Shown here in pieces: positions 1 through 8,689 of a stretch of 64,000 nucleotides of DNA. A program made the position numbers and the translations under genes. The notes under the pieces were generated by a model. The model was not told where the DNA came from and searched no databases. It was given only the letters and a program-made list of their open reading frames with translations. The stretch's first letter is position 1. Every line of letters starts with the position of its first letter. Location: NCBI GenBank assembly GCA_903831295.1, contig CAIKXA010000010.1:1-64000 (forward strand), given 5' to 3'. Origin of the DNA: an uncultured bacterium. GTDB taxonomy: Bacteria > Planctomycetota > Phycisphaerae > Phycisphaerales > SM1A02.

Positions 1-65
1 CGACGGATATCTCTAAGGCAACTTAGAACCAAGGCGTCCAAACGTTCATTTCAAAAGAAATTCAC

Positions 66-89
66 CCGGTATTCAGCAATGAATACCGG
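66..89. terminator. Hairpin, first of two in tandem
   Basis: A 9-bp perfect inverted repeat (66-74 with 81-89) with a 6-base loop, followed by a short T-rich stretch (TTGTTT). It sits just ahead of a stronger terminator, so it may be the weaker member of a tandem pair ending a transcript that enters from the left of the window. Confidence 0.45.
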
Positions 90-95
90 TTGTTT

Positions 96-131
96 GAACA
101 CCCCGATCTCGAGTCGGGGTGTTCTTTTTTT
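96..131 (+). terminator. Strong intrinsic terminator
   Basis: An 11-bp perfect stem (GAACACCCCGA at 96-106 with its complement at 114-124), a 7-base loop, then seven T residues (125-131). It ends a plus-strand transcript whose gene lies left of the window. It also rules out a start for the next gene near position 90, because that reading frame would run through the stem. Confidence 0.85.
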
Positions 132-218
132 GTTTTGTATTTTTATTGCGCGTTTTTGTTTGCGTATCCAAACTGTCGCGCATTGAAATCAATTGCAAAT
201 TTGTTGTACAACTCTGTA

Positions 219-1550
219 GTGACCCAATCCGCGAATAGTTTTTCAGTTGTTGAAAAGACCGCGCGGGCAACGCCTTGGTTAGCCGTTACGGTTGCCGCAC
301 TTGGGTACTTTGTGGACCTGTATGACCTGGTGATATTCAGCGTTGTGCGCGTTGCGAGTTTGGGTGCGGGTGGGTTGGGATTGTTGCCAGCGGATCCAAA
401 CACTTCAATCACAGGGTGGGAGCGCATAGGGCATTTATTTCAAGTGACATTTGGATTTGCAACTGGTGACATCACCAGCGCTGGGGTTGCCATTTTCAAT
501 GCGCAACTTGTGGGCATGGTGTTGGGCGGATTCGCCTGGGGAATGTTGGGCGATCGCCGCGGCCGATTGACAACATTGTTTGGTTCGATTGCGCTGTATT
601 CCACGGCCAATCTGTTGACCGGCTTTGTGGGCAGTGTTCCCATGTATGCGGCGCTGAGATTTGTGGCGGGCTTCGGCTTGGCGGGCGAATTGGGAGCGGG
701 CGTAACGCTGGTGAGCGAATTGTTAGGCAAAAGACATCGGGGCTGGGGCACCATGATCATCGCATTCGCGGGAATGTTTGGTCCGATTGTGGCGAGCGTG
801 GTTGGCGCGAATTTTGCGTGGCGTCACGCGTACATCATTGGAGGCGTGATGGGCTTCGTTCTTTTGGCGTTGCGTTTGGGCGTGGTGGAAAGCGGAATAT
901 ATTCGCGCACCGCGCAGCGAAACAAGAAGCGTGGCGATCCGCGTATGTTGTTCTTTCCACTGGAGCGCTTGCGCCGCTTTGCTTGCGTGGTGTTGCTGGG
1001 CACACCCATTTGGTTTGTGGGCGGAATTATTTTTGTGTTCGCGCCTGAATTGGCGCGTGGCCTTGGACTGAGTGAACCGGTGAGGCCACCCACGGTGATC
1101 ATGTGCGGATATGCCGGCGCTGCGATTGGTGACTTGCTCAGTAGTTCATTGAGTCAATGGTTGCAAAGCCGCAGAGCCGCGGTTTCGATTTTTATAATCG
1201 TGCTGGCAAGCGCAATCGCGGGACTTTTGATTTTTGGTGGACGCAGCGCATTCGCATTTTATTCTTGGACATTCGCCGCGGGAATCGCCACAGGATATTG
1301 GGCGGTGTTTGTCACCATCGCGGGCGAATCGTTTGGTACAAACTTGCGCGCCACGGCCGCCACCGTGGCGCCTAATTTAGTGCGCGGCGCCGCCGTGATC
1401 ATGGTGACGGCGTGGGAATTTCTTACGCCGGGAGCTGGAATGATTGGGGCGGCCGCCTGGGTTGCGGCCGCGGTTGTGGCGCTTGGTTTGATTGCGGTTT
1501 GGCGGCTTCCAGAGCCATTTGCGCATGATTTGGATTTTGAGGAAGTGTGA
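219..1550 (+). CDS. MFS transporter
   Basis: Inner-membrane secondary transporter of the major facilitator superfamily; the substrate cannot be read from the sequence. About 12 hydrophobic segments are visible over 443 residues. The family signature GDRRGR follows the second membrane segment (near residue 110), and the first segment carries acidic residues (YFVDLYDLVIF), as in the metabolite:proton symporter branch. A strongly basic loop (RNKKRGDPR) separates the two six-helix halves. The start is uncertain: I chose GTG 219, because the open frame continues upstream to 90 but crosses a terminator at 96-131. No Shine-Dalgarno sequence is visible. The gene stands alone, followed by an ion channel on the same strand. 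Confidence 0.82.
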   Translation: MTQSANSFSVVEKTARATPWLAVTVAALGYFVDLYDLVIFSVVRVASLGAGGLGLLPADPNTSITGWERIGHLFQVTFGFATGDITSAGVAIFNAQLVGMVLGGFAWGMLGDRRGRLTTLFGSIALYSTANLLTGFVGSVPMYAALRFVAGFGLAGELGAGVTLVSELLGKRHRGWGTMIIAFAGMFGPIVASVVGANFAWRHAYIIGGVMGFVLLALRLGVVESGIYSRTAQRNKKRGDPRMLFFPLERLRRFACVVLLGTPIWFVGGIIFVFAPELARGLGLSEPVRPPTVIMCGYAGAAIGDLLSSSLSQWLQSRRAAVSIFIIVLASAIAGLLIFGGRSAFAFYSWTFAAGIATGYWAVFVTIAGESFGTNLRATAATVAPNLVRGAAVIMVTAWEFLTPGAGMIGAAAWVAAAVVALGLIAVWRLPEPFAHDLDFEEV

Positions 1551-1692
1551 TTCTTTGTGCAATTTCTACTGAAACGAAATTGACGCGCATAAATGATTTG
1601 TTTTGACGGACGCCAACAACGTTGCGCCTGCGAAGTGAATTTGTATGCAACATTGCATTGTATTTCTGAGTGCATTTCAAAAATGATTTCAT

Positions 1693-1721
1693 TTGCATTG
1701 CCAAGCAATGCCGTCGATACT
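1693..1721 (+). promoter_or_regulatory. Sigma70-like promoter of the ion channel gene
   Basis: TTGCAT (1693-1698), a 17-base spacer, GATACT (1716-1721), then only 6 bases to ATG 1728. Transcription would begin at or next to the start codon, so the mRNA would be leaderless. The position supports ATG 1728 over in-frame starts further upstream. Confidence 0.45.
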
Positions 1722-1727
1722 GTGAAC

Positions 1728-2501
1728 ATGACACACGAATCGCAACCACCGACGCAACAGTCTCACAAGATCGTTCGGAATCGGACGAAACAAATTGAGG
1801 AAGTTTTGAATCCAATGCGGTGGCTTAGAAACCGTTGTTTGCCTTTGTTTATTGGATTGGTGGCACTGCTTTGGGCATTTCCATTTTTGGTCACGCCAGA
1901 TACGCATGCCACGATTTGGGGGCTCGCTGTGTTCACTCTTCTGCCTGCGATCGGGGTGATTTCATTGGCGGGAGTGACGGGCATTGTTATCACCTTCGCC
2001 GCGTTGAGTATATTTATCTATGGCGCGTACTCAATCAATCACTTGGAAATGTCCAACGCCCTGATTGGTTGGCCTGGATTATTCGTGGTCTGTTACTACG
2101 TTTACTCCACAATTCTTGTTGGCTTTGCAGTATTTCGAAAAGAGGCAGTGCAGCCCGATCGAATCTACGGTGGGATTTCTGTGTATCTGCTGATTGGAAT
2201 TGTGTTTAGTGTCATCAACCATCGCATCAGTGAGCAAACACCTGGCTCTTATCAATCAACCTTGAATGGTGCTTCGCCCTTGCAAGTATTCGCTTGGCAT
2301 GACTTTCTTTACTTTAGTTTTTCAACGCTCACAACGATTGGATACGGTGATTTAGTTCCAATGTCCGCGCGCGCGCGCAGCACGGCGATTATCGAGGGAA
2401 TTATTGGCGTCCTGTATCCCGCAATTCTAATTGCGAAGTTGGTGAATTGGCCCGCAAGCAACTCAGCTGAGCCAGCCAATACAAACTCCGCAAATAAATG
2501 A
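1728..2501 (+). CDS. Potassium-type ion channel protein
   Basis: Membrane channel of the two-transmembrane potassium channel (Ion_trans_2) type, expected to let K+ cross the inner membrane. The selectivity filter is visible as TTIGYGD within a pore loop, followed by a final hydrophobic helix that runs to near the C-terminus. Several further hydrophobic segments precede the pore, about five or six in all, so this is larger than a minimal two-helix channel. There is no visible RCK/TrkA regulatory domain after the pore. The 257-residue product starts at ATG 1728, chosen because a good promoter ends 6 bases before it; ATG 1683 is possible. The next gene converges from the minus strand 30 bases downstream. 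Confidence 0.8.
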   Translation: MTHESQPPTQQSHKIVRNRTKQIEEVLNPMRWLRNRCLPLFIGLVALLWAFPFLVTPDTHATIWGLAVFTLLPAIGVISLAGVTGIVITFAALSIFIYGAYSINHLEMSNALIGWPGLFVVCYYVYSTILVGFAVFRKEAVQPDRIYGGISVYLLIGIVFSVINHRISEQTPGSYQSTLNGASPLQVFAWHDFLYFSFSTLTTIGYGDLVPMSARARSTAIIEGIIGVLYPAILIAKLVNWPASNSAEPANTNSANK

Positions 2502-2531
2502 AATCAATTCAAATTGAATGGACATTCAGAA

Positions 2532-3341
2532 CTAGTCGTTGAATCCCTCAACGCCGCCTCCAGCGCTGGCATAGGTGAGCATGCCGGATCCGTTATTTAA
2601 GTAGGGATTCCAAACAGCGTTGACGCCAGCTCCGCCGCCATTACCGCCTGGGCCTACGCGTGAATTTGGATTGATGTTGTTGTCTTGATAGGCATACATT
2701 CCGCCAGCGCCAGTTTGACTATTGGTGGAATTCACATTCTGACTTAACTTGTCGGGGTTTTCATATTTTTCTTGCGCATATCCAGCTGGAGCATTTCCAA
2801 TCGGTTGCCCAGAGCTGTCGTAGTGATAGTGATAGTGCACTTGATTTAACGCGGCGCCTTGCATTGCATTTGAATCCACAATTCCACCCTTGTTGTTGTA
2901 GCCCACGCCCGCTGGAGTGGTGGTACCAACTTGATTCGTTTGTGGCGCAGCCATTTGTGTGTTTTGAATTTGGCTTGTTGGAACGGATTCGTCGTAGTTC
3001 AATGGATTGTTTCCAACCTGACCGGTGACAGGCTGTTGCGACGCAGGTTGATTGGCTGGATTTATTTTGGTTGGAACAGATTGGTTGGTGTTCAGTGGAT
3101 TATTTCCAACTTGACCATTCACTGGTTGCTGCGCGGGAGCGATGCGGATTGGCGCGGCTGGAGTTTGTTTCACAACTGCGGGCGCAGAATTTGTTTGCGT
3201 TGGCGTTATTGCGGGAGTGGCGACTGGCTTGGCCGGAGTTGCGGGCGGGCTTTGCGCCAACACGGCGAGCGTTGTCATTCCAAAAACAATGGAAGAAGCG
3301 AAAATGGCTTTATGGAATCGATGTGTGAATGTTGTGTTCAT
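2532..3341 (-). CDS. Secreted low-complexity repeat protein
   Basis: No known family recognised. The 269-residue product begins with a signal peptide ending around LAVLA-QS and is then dominated by Pro, Ala, Thr, Gln and Asn. Two near-identical 21-residue repeats lie at roughly residues 71-91 and 103-123, each containing QVGNNPLN followed by SVPT. The second half is rich in Gly and Asn, with tyrosines and a histidine run (VHYHYHYD). There are no cysteines, catalytic motifs or membrane anchor after the signal peptide. It is probably an extracytoplasmic disordered or matrix-like protein; the function is unknown. It is divergent from the transketolase gene, with 136 bases between the starts. An AGAGG sequence lies upstream of the ATG. 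Confidence 0.7.
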   Translation of the reverse strand: MNTTFTHRFHKAIFASSIVFGMTTLAVLAQSPPATPAKPVATPAITPTQTNSAPAVVKQTPAAPIRIAPAQQPVNGQVGNNPLNTNQSVPTKINPANQPASQQPVTGQVGNNPLNYDESVPTSQIQNTQMAAPQTNQVGTTTPAGVGYNNKGGIVDSNAMQGAALNQVHYHYHYDSSGQPIGNAPAGYAQEKYENPDKLSQNVNSTNSQTGAGGMYAYQDNNINPNSRVGPGGNGGGAGVNAVWNPYLNNGSGMLTYASAGGGVEGFND

Positions 3342-3477
3342 GGGGATACCTCTTTGAGAATGTTAGCTAGTGCAAAGAATTTCCATGTGATCAAATTACA
3401 AAATCAAATTTTCAGATGAAAATAACTTAATTCGTCGCTACCCTAAGTCCTCAAACTTTCTTACAAGGAATTCAACC

Positions 3478-5595
3478 ATGACCATGGCAGCAGCAGTTAC
3501 TTCAACAACGTTTGCGGGCACACCCGGTGATGTTCCGCAGATTGACGCTCTTGCAATCAACACCATCCGCACGCTTTCAATGGACGCTGTGCAAGCCGCC
3601 AACAGCGGACATCCCGGCACGCCTATGGCGCTGGCGCCGGTTGGTTATGCCTTGTGGCAAAATGTTTTAAAGTTTGACCCCGCCGATCCATTGTGGCCCA
3701 ATCGCGATCGATTTGTGTTGAGCAATGGACACGCGTGCATGTTGATTTACAGTTTGCTGCATTTGTCACGCACGCAAGAAGTGGACAAGAGCGGCAAGCT
3801 CACAGGCAAGCCAGCGGTTTCCATCGACGCAATCAAGGCGTTTCGACAACTCGATAGTTTGTGCCCAGGACATCCTGAGCATGGTTGGACAAGCGGTTTG
3901 GAAACAACCACGGGTCCGCTTGGACAAGGCTTGGCGAATTCTGTTGGAATGGCGATGGCGGAGAAATGGTTGGCCGCGACATTCAATCGACCAGGCTTTG
4001 AGATTTTTAATTTTCGCACTTACGCAATTTGTGGCGACGGTTGCATGATGGAGGGAGTGAGCGGCGAGGCTGGAAGTATCGCTGGCCATTTGCAATTGGA
4101 CAATTTGGTTTGGATTTACGACAACAACCATATCACCATTGAAGGCAAGACGGATCTTGCGTACAGCGATGATCCAAGCACGCGCTATTTGGGGTACGGA
4201 TGGAATGTGTTGCGTGTTGGCGACGCCAATGATGTTGACGCGATCGTGCGCACGCTTGGGGTTGCCGGCGAGACAAAGGGGCGGCCAACATTGATCGTGG
4301 TGGACAGCCATATTGGTTTTGGAAGCGAGCGCCAAGACACCAGCGCCGCGCACGGCGAGCCACTGGGCGAGGATTTAATTCGCAAGGCGAAGAAGTTGTA
4401 TGGCTGGCCAGAGGACGCGAAATTTTTAGTGCCCGATGGTGTGATGCAACGCTTCAGCGACTGCGTGGGCAAGCGCGGAAAAGACGCGAACGCCGCTTGG
4501 AAGACCATGTTTGCCAATTACACCAAGCAGTTTCCCGAGTTGGCCGCGCAGTTGCAGCAAATGTGGAAACATGAATTGCCCGTGGGTTGGGATTCGGAAA
4601 TTCCTGTTTTCCCCGCCGACGCCAAAGGCATGGCCAGCCGCGTGTCGGGTGGAAAAGTGTTGAACGCCATTGCGAAAAAAGTTCCTTGGATGATTGGCGG
4701 CTCCGCGGATTTAACGCCAAGCACCAAGACTGGCATCGATGGCAACGCGGGAAGTTTTCAGCCGGGAAGTTATGGCGGACGCAATTTGCATTTTGGAATT
4801 CGTGAGCACGCCATGGGCGCGATTTGCAACGGCCTTGCATTGAGTGGTCTGCGACCGTTCGGCAGTGGCTTTATGATTTTCACCGATTACATGCGCGGCT
4901 CCATGCGCTTGAGCGCCTTCATGGACATGCCGGTGACCTATGTGTTCACGCATGATTCGATTGGCGTTGGCGAAGATGGACCAACGCATCAACCGATTGA
5001 GCAGTTGGCTGGTTTGCGCGCGGTGCCTGGTTTGCTTGTGTTCCGTCCAGCGGACGCGAATGAAACCGCGGAGTGCTGGCGTACGGCCATGAGCCACGGC
5101 CATGCCACAAGCGTGTTGTCATTAACGCGCCAAGATTTACCCACGCTTGATCGCAACGTGTACGGCAAGGCCAGCGGTTGCGCCAAGGGCGCGTATGTGG
5201 TGAGCGAATCCAAGGGCGGCGACGCGCAGGCGATTTTGATTGGCACTGGAAGCGAAGTGAATTTGTGCATTCAAGTGCAGGATTTGTTAGCGAAAGAAGG
5301 TGTTCGCACACGCGTGGTGAGCATGCCGTGCTGGCAATTGTTTGAGAAACAAGACCAAGCGTATAGGGATTCAGTGTTGCCGCCGAAGATGCGCGTTCGC
5401 ATCGCGGTGGAAATGGCGAGCCCGCTTGGTTGGGAGCGCTGGGTTGGTCTTGATGGCGCGATTGTTGGAATGAATTCATTTGGAGCGAGCGCGCCATTGA
5501 AGAATCTGTTGAAGAAATTTGGATTTGAGCCTGAACCTGTTGCCGCTGTTGTGCGTGCGACCATCGCCAAAAATGCGGCGGGAGCGGCGCGATGA
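3478..5595 (+). CDS. tkt: Transketolase
   Basis: Thiamine-diphosphate enzyme that moves two-carbon units between sugar phosphates in the non-oxidative pentose phosphate pathway (cytoplasm). At 705 residues it is slightly long for the family (about 660-670), mainly through a 20-residue N-terminal lead. Visible motifs are the substrate-loop NSGHPG (42-47), the ThDP-binding signature that starts at GDGCMMEG and ends with DNNH (about 186-215), and the pyrimidine-domain glutamate in FGIREHAMG (about residue 440). A strong Shine-Dalgarno sequence AAGGAA (3465-3470) sits 7 bases before ATG 3478; a second ATG two codons on is less likely. The stop overlaps the rpiB start (ATGA), linking two enzymes of the same pathway. 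Confidence 0.96.
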   Translation: MTMAAAVTSTTFAGTPGDVPQIDALAINTIRTLSMDAVQAANSGHPGTPMALAPVGYALWQNVLKFDPADPLWPNRDRFVLSNGHACMLIYSLLHLSRTQEVDKSGKLTGKPAVSIDAIKAFRQLDSLCPGHPEHGWTSGLETTTGPLGQGLANSVGMAMAEKWLAATFNRPGFEIFNFRTYAICGDGCMMEGVSGEAGSIAGHLQLDNLVWIYDNNHITIEGKTDLAYSDDPSTRYLGYGWNVLRVGDANDVDAIVRTLGVAGETKGRPTLIVVDSHIGFGSERQDTSAAHGEPLGEDLIRKAKKLYGWPEDAKFLVPDGVMQRFSDCVGKRGKDANAAWKTMFANYTKQFPELAAQLQQMWKHELPVGWDSEIPVFPADAKGMASRVSGGKVLNAIAKKVPWMIGGSADLTPSTKTGIDGNAGSFQPGSYGGRNLHFGIREHAMGAICNGLALSGLRPFGSGFMIFTDYMRGSMRLSAFMDMPVTYVFTHDSIGVGEDGPTHQPIEQLAGLRAVPGLLVFRPADANETAECWRTAMSHGHATSVLSLTRQDLPTLDRNVYGKASGCAKGAYVVSESKGGDAQAILIGTGSEVNLCIQVQDLLAKEGVRTRVVSMPCWQLFEKQDQAYRDSVLPPKMRVRIAVEMASPLGWERWVGLDGAIVGMNSFGASAPLKNLLKKFGFEPEPVAAVVRATIAKNAAGAAR

Positions 5596-6044
5596 ATATT
5601 GTGATGGCGTCGGACCACGCTGGGTTTGAGTTAAAGGAGTCGCTGAAGAAGTTGGTGGCTTCGCTTGGACACAATGTGAATGATGTTGGCGCCCACGCCT
5701 ATGACGGCGAAGATGATTACCCGGACTTTGCATTGGCGCTGAGCAAAGTTATTTTGGCGGGCAAGGCCGACCGTGGAATTTTATTATGTGGCTCCGGCAT
5801 TGGCGCCAGCGTGGCCGCCAACAAGATCAAGGGCATTCGCGCGGGCAACTGTGAGGATTATTATTCCGCGCATCAAGGCGTGGAACATGACGCCATGAAT
5901 GTGCTGGTTCTTGGCGGACGCATTGTTGGCGCCGCGCTTGCCGAGGACATGGTGCGCGGATATTTAGCGGCCAATTTCAGTGGCGAGCCGCGTCACTTGC
6001 GTCGATTAAATAAAGTGAAAGCCATCGAACAAGGAACGCTTTAA
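5592..6044 (+). CDS. rpiB: Ribose-5-phosphate isomerase B
   Basis: Interconverts ribose 5-phosphate and ribulose 5-phosphate in the pentose phosphate pathway, in the cytoplasm. The 150-residue product matches the RpiB/LacAB fold: SDHAG at residues 7-11, the catalytic cysteine in LLCGSGIG (C66), and the conserved NVLVLGGR near residues 103-110. Length is typical. It starts at ATG 5592, overlapping the transketolase stop by four bases, so the two products are probably translated together. LacA/LacB sugar isomerases share this fold, but the pairing with tkt favours RpiB. Confidence 0.95.
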   Translation: MNIVMASDHAGFELKESLKKLVASLGHNVNDVGAHAYDGEDDYPDFALALSKVILAGKADRGILLCGSGIGASVAANKIKGIRAGNCEDYYSAHQGVEHDAMNVLVLGGRIVGAALAEDMVRGYLAANFSGEPRHLRRLNKVKAIEQGTL

Positions 6045-6190
6045 AGGCGAACTCGGTCGTGGCGCGCTTGATGCGCCGCGGTTTGAGTGGGGCTTGGGTG
6101 TGTCATTGTGGCTGCGTACAAAGGTATTTTTGATTAAGATTGTCGCGCGGCATATGTCCGCATGATTTGTCCAATTCATAGGAGATTCAC

Positions 6191-7168
6191 ATGTTGGTTC
6201 TTTCAAAGCGTGTCGTTGGATTATTCGCCCTGGTCTGCGCAACTACATTCGTGTCCTTTGCCAACGGCCAAACTGGTGCGGCCACGACCGCAGTTGGCGA
6301 AGTGGATTACTCGCAGCTTCCACCAGATCCAAAGACGCTTGAAGTTGAGCTTGGAACTTTTAAATTGGACGCCGCTGCCGCCATGAAAGCCGCCATTGAA
6401 GCCACCGGTGGCAAGGTGATGACGCTGCGCATCTTGAAGAGCAAGGACAAGGTGGACTATGAAATTATTTGTTTGCAGAATGGCATGCCTGTGCGAGTAT
6501 TGATCAACGCAAAGACGGGCGATTTGCAAATTGCCAAGCTTGATGCGTTGGCCGCCGTTGCCGCGGCGTCGATCGCGGTGCCTGGAAAAGTTGGCAATGT
6601 GGACAACGATTTGCTCGCGGAACCACCACTGTGGAAAGTTTCAATTTTCGCGGCCGGCAAAAGCCATCTTGTAAGCGTGAACGCTATCGATGGCAAGATT
6701 TTGTCCGATCAAGTGGCAGCGCAATTGCCTGGCGACGCAACGGACGCGCCCATGCAAGGCGAATATGGTGGCGTGCAATGGATTGTGATCAAAGAAGGAA
6801 CTGGAGCGGCGCCAAAGGGAACCGACTCCATGGTGAAGGTGAATTACAGCGGCTATTTGGTGGATGGAAAGAAATTTGACAGCAGCATTGATCGCGGCAA
6901 GCCAATTGAATTTCGCTTGGACCGCGTGATTAAAGGTTGGACCCAAGGCGTGTTGCCAATGAAAGTTGGCGAGAAGCGCAAGTTGATTATTCCGTGGAAC
7001 TTGGCGTATGGCGAGCAAGGTCGTCCGCCCGTGATTCCACCAAAGGCCACGCTGATCTTTGATGTTGAGTTGGTGGATACCGACATGGCGCCTCCAGCGC
7101 CGAAGGCCACGATGCCACCTCCTACTACTCCAGAGGGTGGCGTGAAGCCTCCATGCGATGGATGTTAA
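6191..7168 (+). CDS. Secreted PepSY-like/FKBP peptidyl-prolyl isomerase
   Basis: A fusion of a PepSY-like region with an FKBP-type prolyl isomerase. Residues 1-26 form a signal peptide, so it acts outside the cytoplasm. Residues about 58-172 contain two related blocks of PepSY style (an 'Ala-rich helix, then [14 protein letters not shown]' pattern, repeated less clearly as '[11 protein letters not shown]'). Residues about 192-297 form the FKBP domain with [12 protein letters not shown], a VIKGWTQGV active-site segment, and LAYGEQG with VIPP before the last strands. The C-terminus is a Pro-rich tail ending in CDGC. A good Shine-Dalgarno (AGGAGA) precedes ATG 6191. The end overlaps the next gene by 11 bases. 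It may fold or chaperone secreted proteins, but this is inference. Confidence 0.85.
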   Translation: MLVLSKRVVGLFALVCATTFVSFANGQTGAATTAVGEVDYSQLPPDPKTLEVELGTFKLDAAAAMKAAIEATGGKVMTLRILKSKDKVDYEIICLQNGMPVRVLINAKTGDLQIAKLDALAAVAAASIAVPGKVGNVDNDLLAEPPLWKVSIFAAGKSHLVSVNAIDGKILSDQVAAQLPGDATDAPMQGEYGGVQWIVIKEGTGAAPKGTDSMVKVNYSGYLVDGKKFDSSIDRGKPIEFRLDRVIKGWTQGVLPMKVGEKRKLIIPWNLAYGEQGRPPVIPPKATLIFDVELVDTDMAPPAPKATMPPPTTPEGGVKPPCDGC

Positions 7169-7490
7169 GCGTGTGATTCTTTCACCCGTTCGTTGGACGA
7201 GTTCATTACGTGGCGTGGTTTCAAAGTTGAGCGTGTTGTCTGTTTGTTTGGCGGCTACGGTGTCGCTTGCGGCGTGTGGAAAAACACCGGATTCAAAACC
7301 GATCGTTGTTCCCAAAGCCGCCGGTCATCGCGAGAGCACGTACGGTAAAGCCATGGATCAAGCCGAGGATTTGAAGGTGAAGATCAACGACTACAACGAC
7401 AGCATTGAGCAAGCCATAGACCAGGGCACCAACGACAAGCCGCCGCCAAAGAAAAATCCAGTTGCTCCGCCGCCCGCGCCTCCAGAGTGA
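7158..7490 (+). CDS. Small lipoprotein of unknown function
   Basis: A 110-residue protein with a lipobox LAAC (cysteine at about residue 40) after a hydrophobic segment, so it is expected to be lipid-anchored on the periplasmic side. The n-region before the hydrophobic core is unusually long and basic; a start a few codons further in (for example GTG 7170) would give a more usual signal. The mature part contains a short charged helix ([18 protein letters not shown]) and a Pro-rich tail. It overlaps the preceding FKBP gene by 11 bases and is likely co-expressed with it. No known family recognised. Confidence 0.65.
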   Translation: MDVKRVILSPVRWTSSLRGVVSKLSVLSVCLAATVSLAACGKTPDSKPIVVPKAAGHRESTYGKAMDQAEDLKVKINDYNDSIEQAIDQGTNDKPPPKKNPVAPPPAPPE

Positions 7491-7499
7491 CGCGGCGAT

Positions 7500-8624
7500 T
7501 TACGCGAGACGATTTGGATTGAGGCCTTCAAGTTCTTTGACCACGAAGATGCCGTCTTTGCGGATCACTTCGCCGTCAAAAGAAATTGTTCCGCCGCCGT
7601 ACTCAGGCCGCTGAATACACACTAAATCCCAGTGAATGTCGCTCTTATTGCCGTTGTCGGTTTCCTCGTAGCAACGACCGGGCGTGAAGTGGAAACTACC
7701 GGCGATCTTCTCGTCAAAGAGAATGTCTTTCATGGGCTCGAGAATGTGCGGATTGAAACCAATGGCGAACTCGCCCACATAGCGCGCTCCCTCGTCGGTG
7801 TTGAAGATGCTTTCAAGCAACGCCTTGTCGCCAGAGGCGCAGTCGGTCTTGACGATTTTGCCTTTGGAAAATTCAAGGCGGATGCTTTCGAAACTATTTC
7901 CGTTGTGAAGCGTGGGCGTGTTGTATTGCAGCACGCCTTCAATGCTGTTGCGCACAGGCGCAGTGAAAACCTCGCCGTCTGGAATGTTGCGGTCGCCGCA
8001 GCAGGGGACAACGCCAATGTTCTTGATACTGAATCGCAGATCGGTGGCGCCGGGTCCCTTGATGTGCACCTTGTCCGTGCGTTGCATGCGCTCCACCAAC
8101 GGCTTTGCGGCGCGGTCCATTGCGGCGTAGTCCAGCGTGCACACGCGGAAATAAAAGTCCTCAAAGTCCTGCGTACTGCTTTGCGCAAGTTGCGCCATGC
8201 TTGGAGTGGGCCAGCGCAGAACGCACCAACGCGTGTGGTTCACGCGTTGCTCAAAGTGCACGGGCTTGGCATACAGGCGACCAAGTGATTTCATTTGCGC
8301 GTCGGGTATGCCACGCATTTCGCTGGCATTGTCGGCGCCGCGCACTCCGATATAGCACTGCATTTTTTTCATGCGCTCCAAGTCGTATTCGCCCCACACG
8401 CGCAAGGCGTCGTCGGCGCCTTGGTTCAAAGCGCGCATGATTTGATTGCGGCGCACGCAAACATGCGCGTGTCCTTTGGCAACTTTCGCCGCTTCGCACA
8501 ACGCGACCGCGATCTCGTCGGGGCAATCGAATGTTTCAATGAGAACGTGTTCGCCAGGAGCGAGTTTGACGGAGTGATGGATCAGAAGATCAGCCAGACG
8601 ACGAATGCGTGGATCGGTCAACAT
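7500..8624 (-). CDS. Aminopeptidase, M29 family
   Basis: Metal-dependent exopeptidase that removes N-terminal residues from peptides, related to AmpS/aminopeptidase T. The 374-residue product carries the whole expected metal-ligand set at family spacing: E218 (DGEVFTAP), E285 (VGEFAIG), H312, Y319 (FHFTPGRCYE), and the H331/D333 pair (DIHWDLV). It has no signal peptide, so it is cytoplasmic. Length is slightly short for the family (about 400-410), with the difference in the N-terminal half. It converges on the small lipoprotein gene with only 9 bases between stops, and lies downstream of the large dockerin gene on the same strand. Confidence 0.88.
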   Translation of the reverse strand: MLTDPRIRRLADLLIHHSVKLAPGEHVLIETFDCPDEIAVALCEAAKVAKGHAHVCVRRNQIMRALNQGADDALRVWGEYDLERMKKMQCYIGVRGADNASEMRGIPDAQMKSLGRLYAKPVHFEQRVNHTRWCVLRWPTPSMAQLAQSSTQDFEDFYFRVCTLDYAAMDRAAKPLVERMQRTDKVHIKGPGATDLRFSIKNIGVVPCCGDRNIPDGEVFTAPVRNSIEGVLQYNTPTLHNGNSFESIRLEFSKGKIVKTDCASGDKALLESIFNTDEGARYVGEFAIGFNPHILEPMKDILFDEKIAGSFHFTPGRCYEETDNGNKSDIHWDLVCIQRPEYGGGTISFDGEVIRKDGIFVVKELEGLNPNRLA

Positions 8625-8670
8625 GAATGTAAATGTAGCCGCACTTGCAGTGGGTGAAGGCGGGGAATTT

Positions 8671-8689
8671 CACAGTGATTTACTGTGAT
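8671..8689. promoter_or_regulatory. Short perfect inverted repeat between two minus-strand genes
   Basis: TCACAGT and ACTGTGA (7 bp) are separated by five bases, immediately after the stop of the dockerin gene and about 45 bases upstream of the aminopeptidase start. There is no T-tract, so it is more like an operator or a weak 3' hairpin than a terminator. Confidence 0.25.

Noticed and set aside
64-131. Tandem hairpins as a possible attachment site or riboswitch
   Set aside because: Perfect stem plus T-run is best explained as a terminator; there is no gene directly linked that would be regulated.
90-218. N-terminal extension of the MFS transporter from a TTG at 90
   Set aside because: The frame runs through an 11-bp terminator stem with a T7 tract (96-131), and the added residues have no family similarity.
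7632-8288. 218-codon plus-strand frame opposite the aminopeptidase
   Set aside because: The aminopeptidase has all metal ligands at family spacing, so the opposite frame is a shadow.
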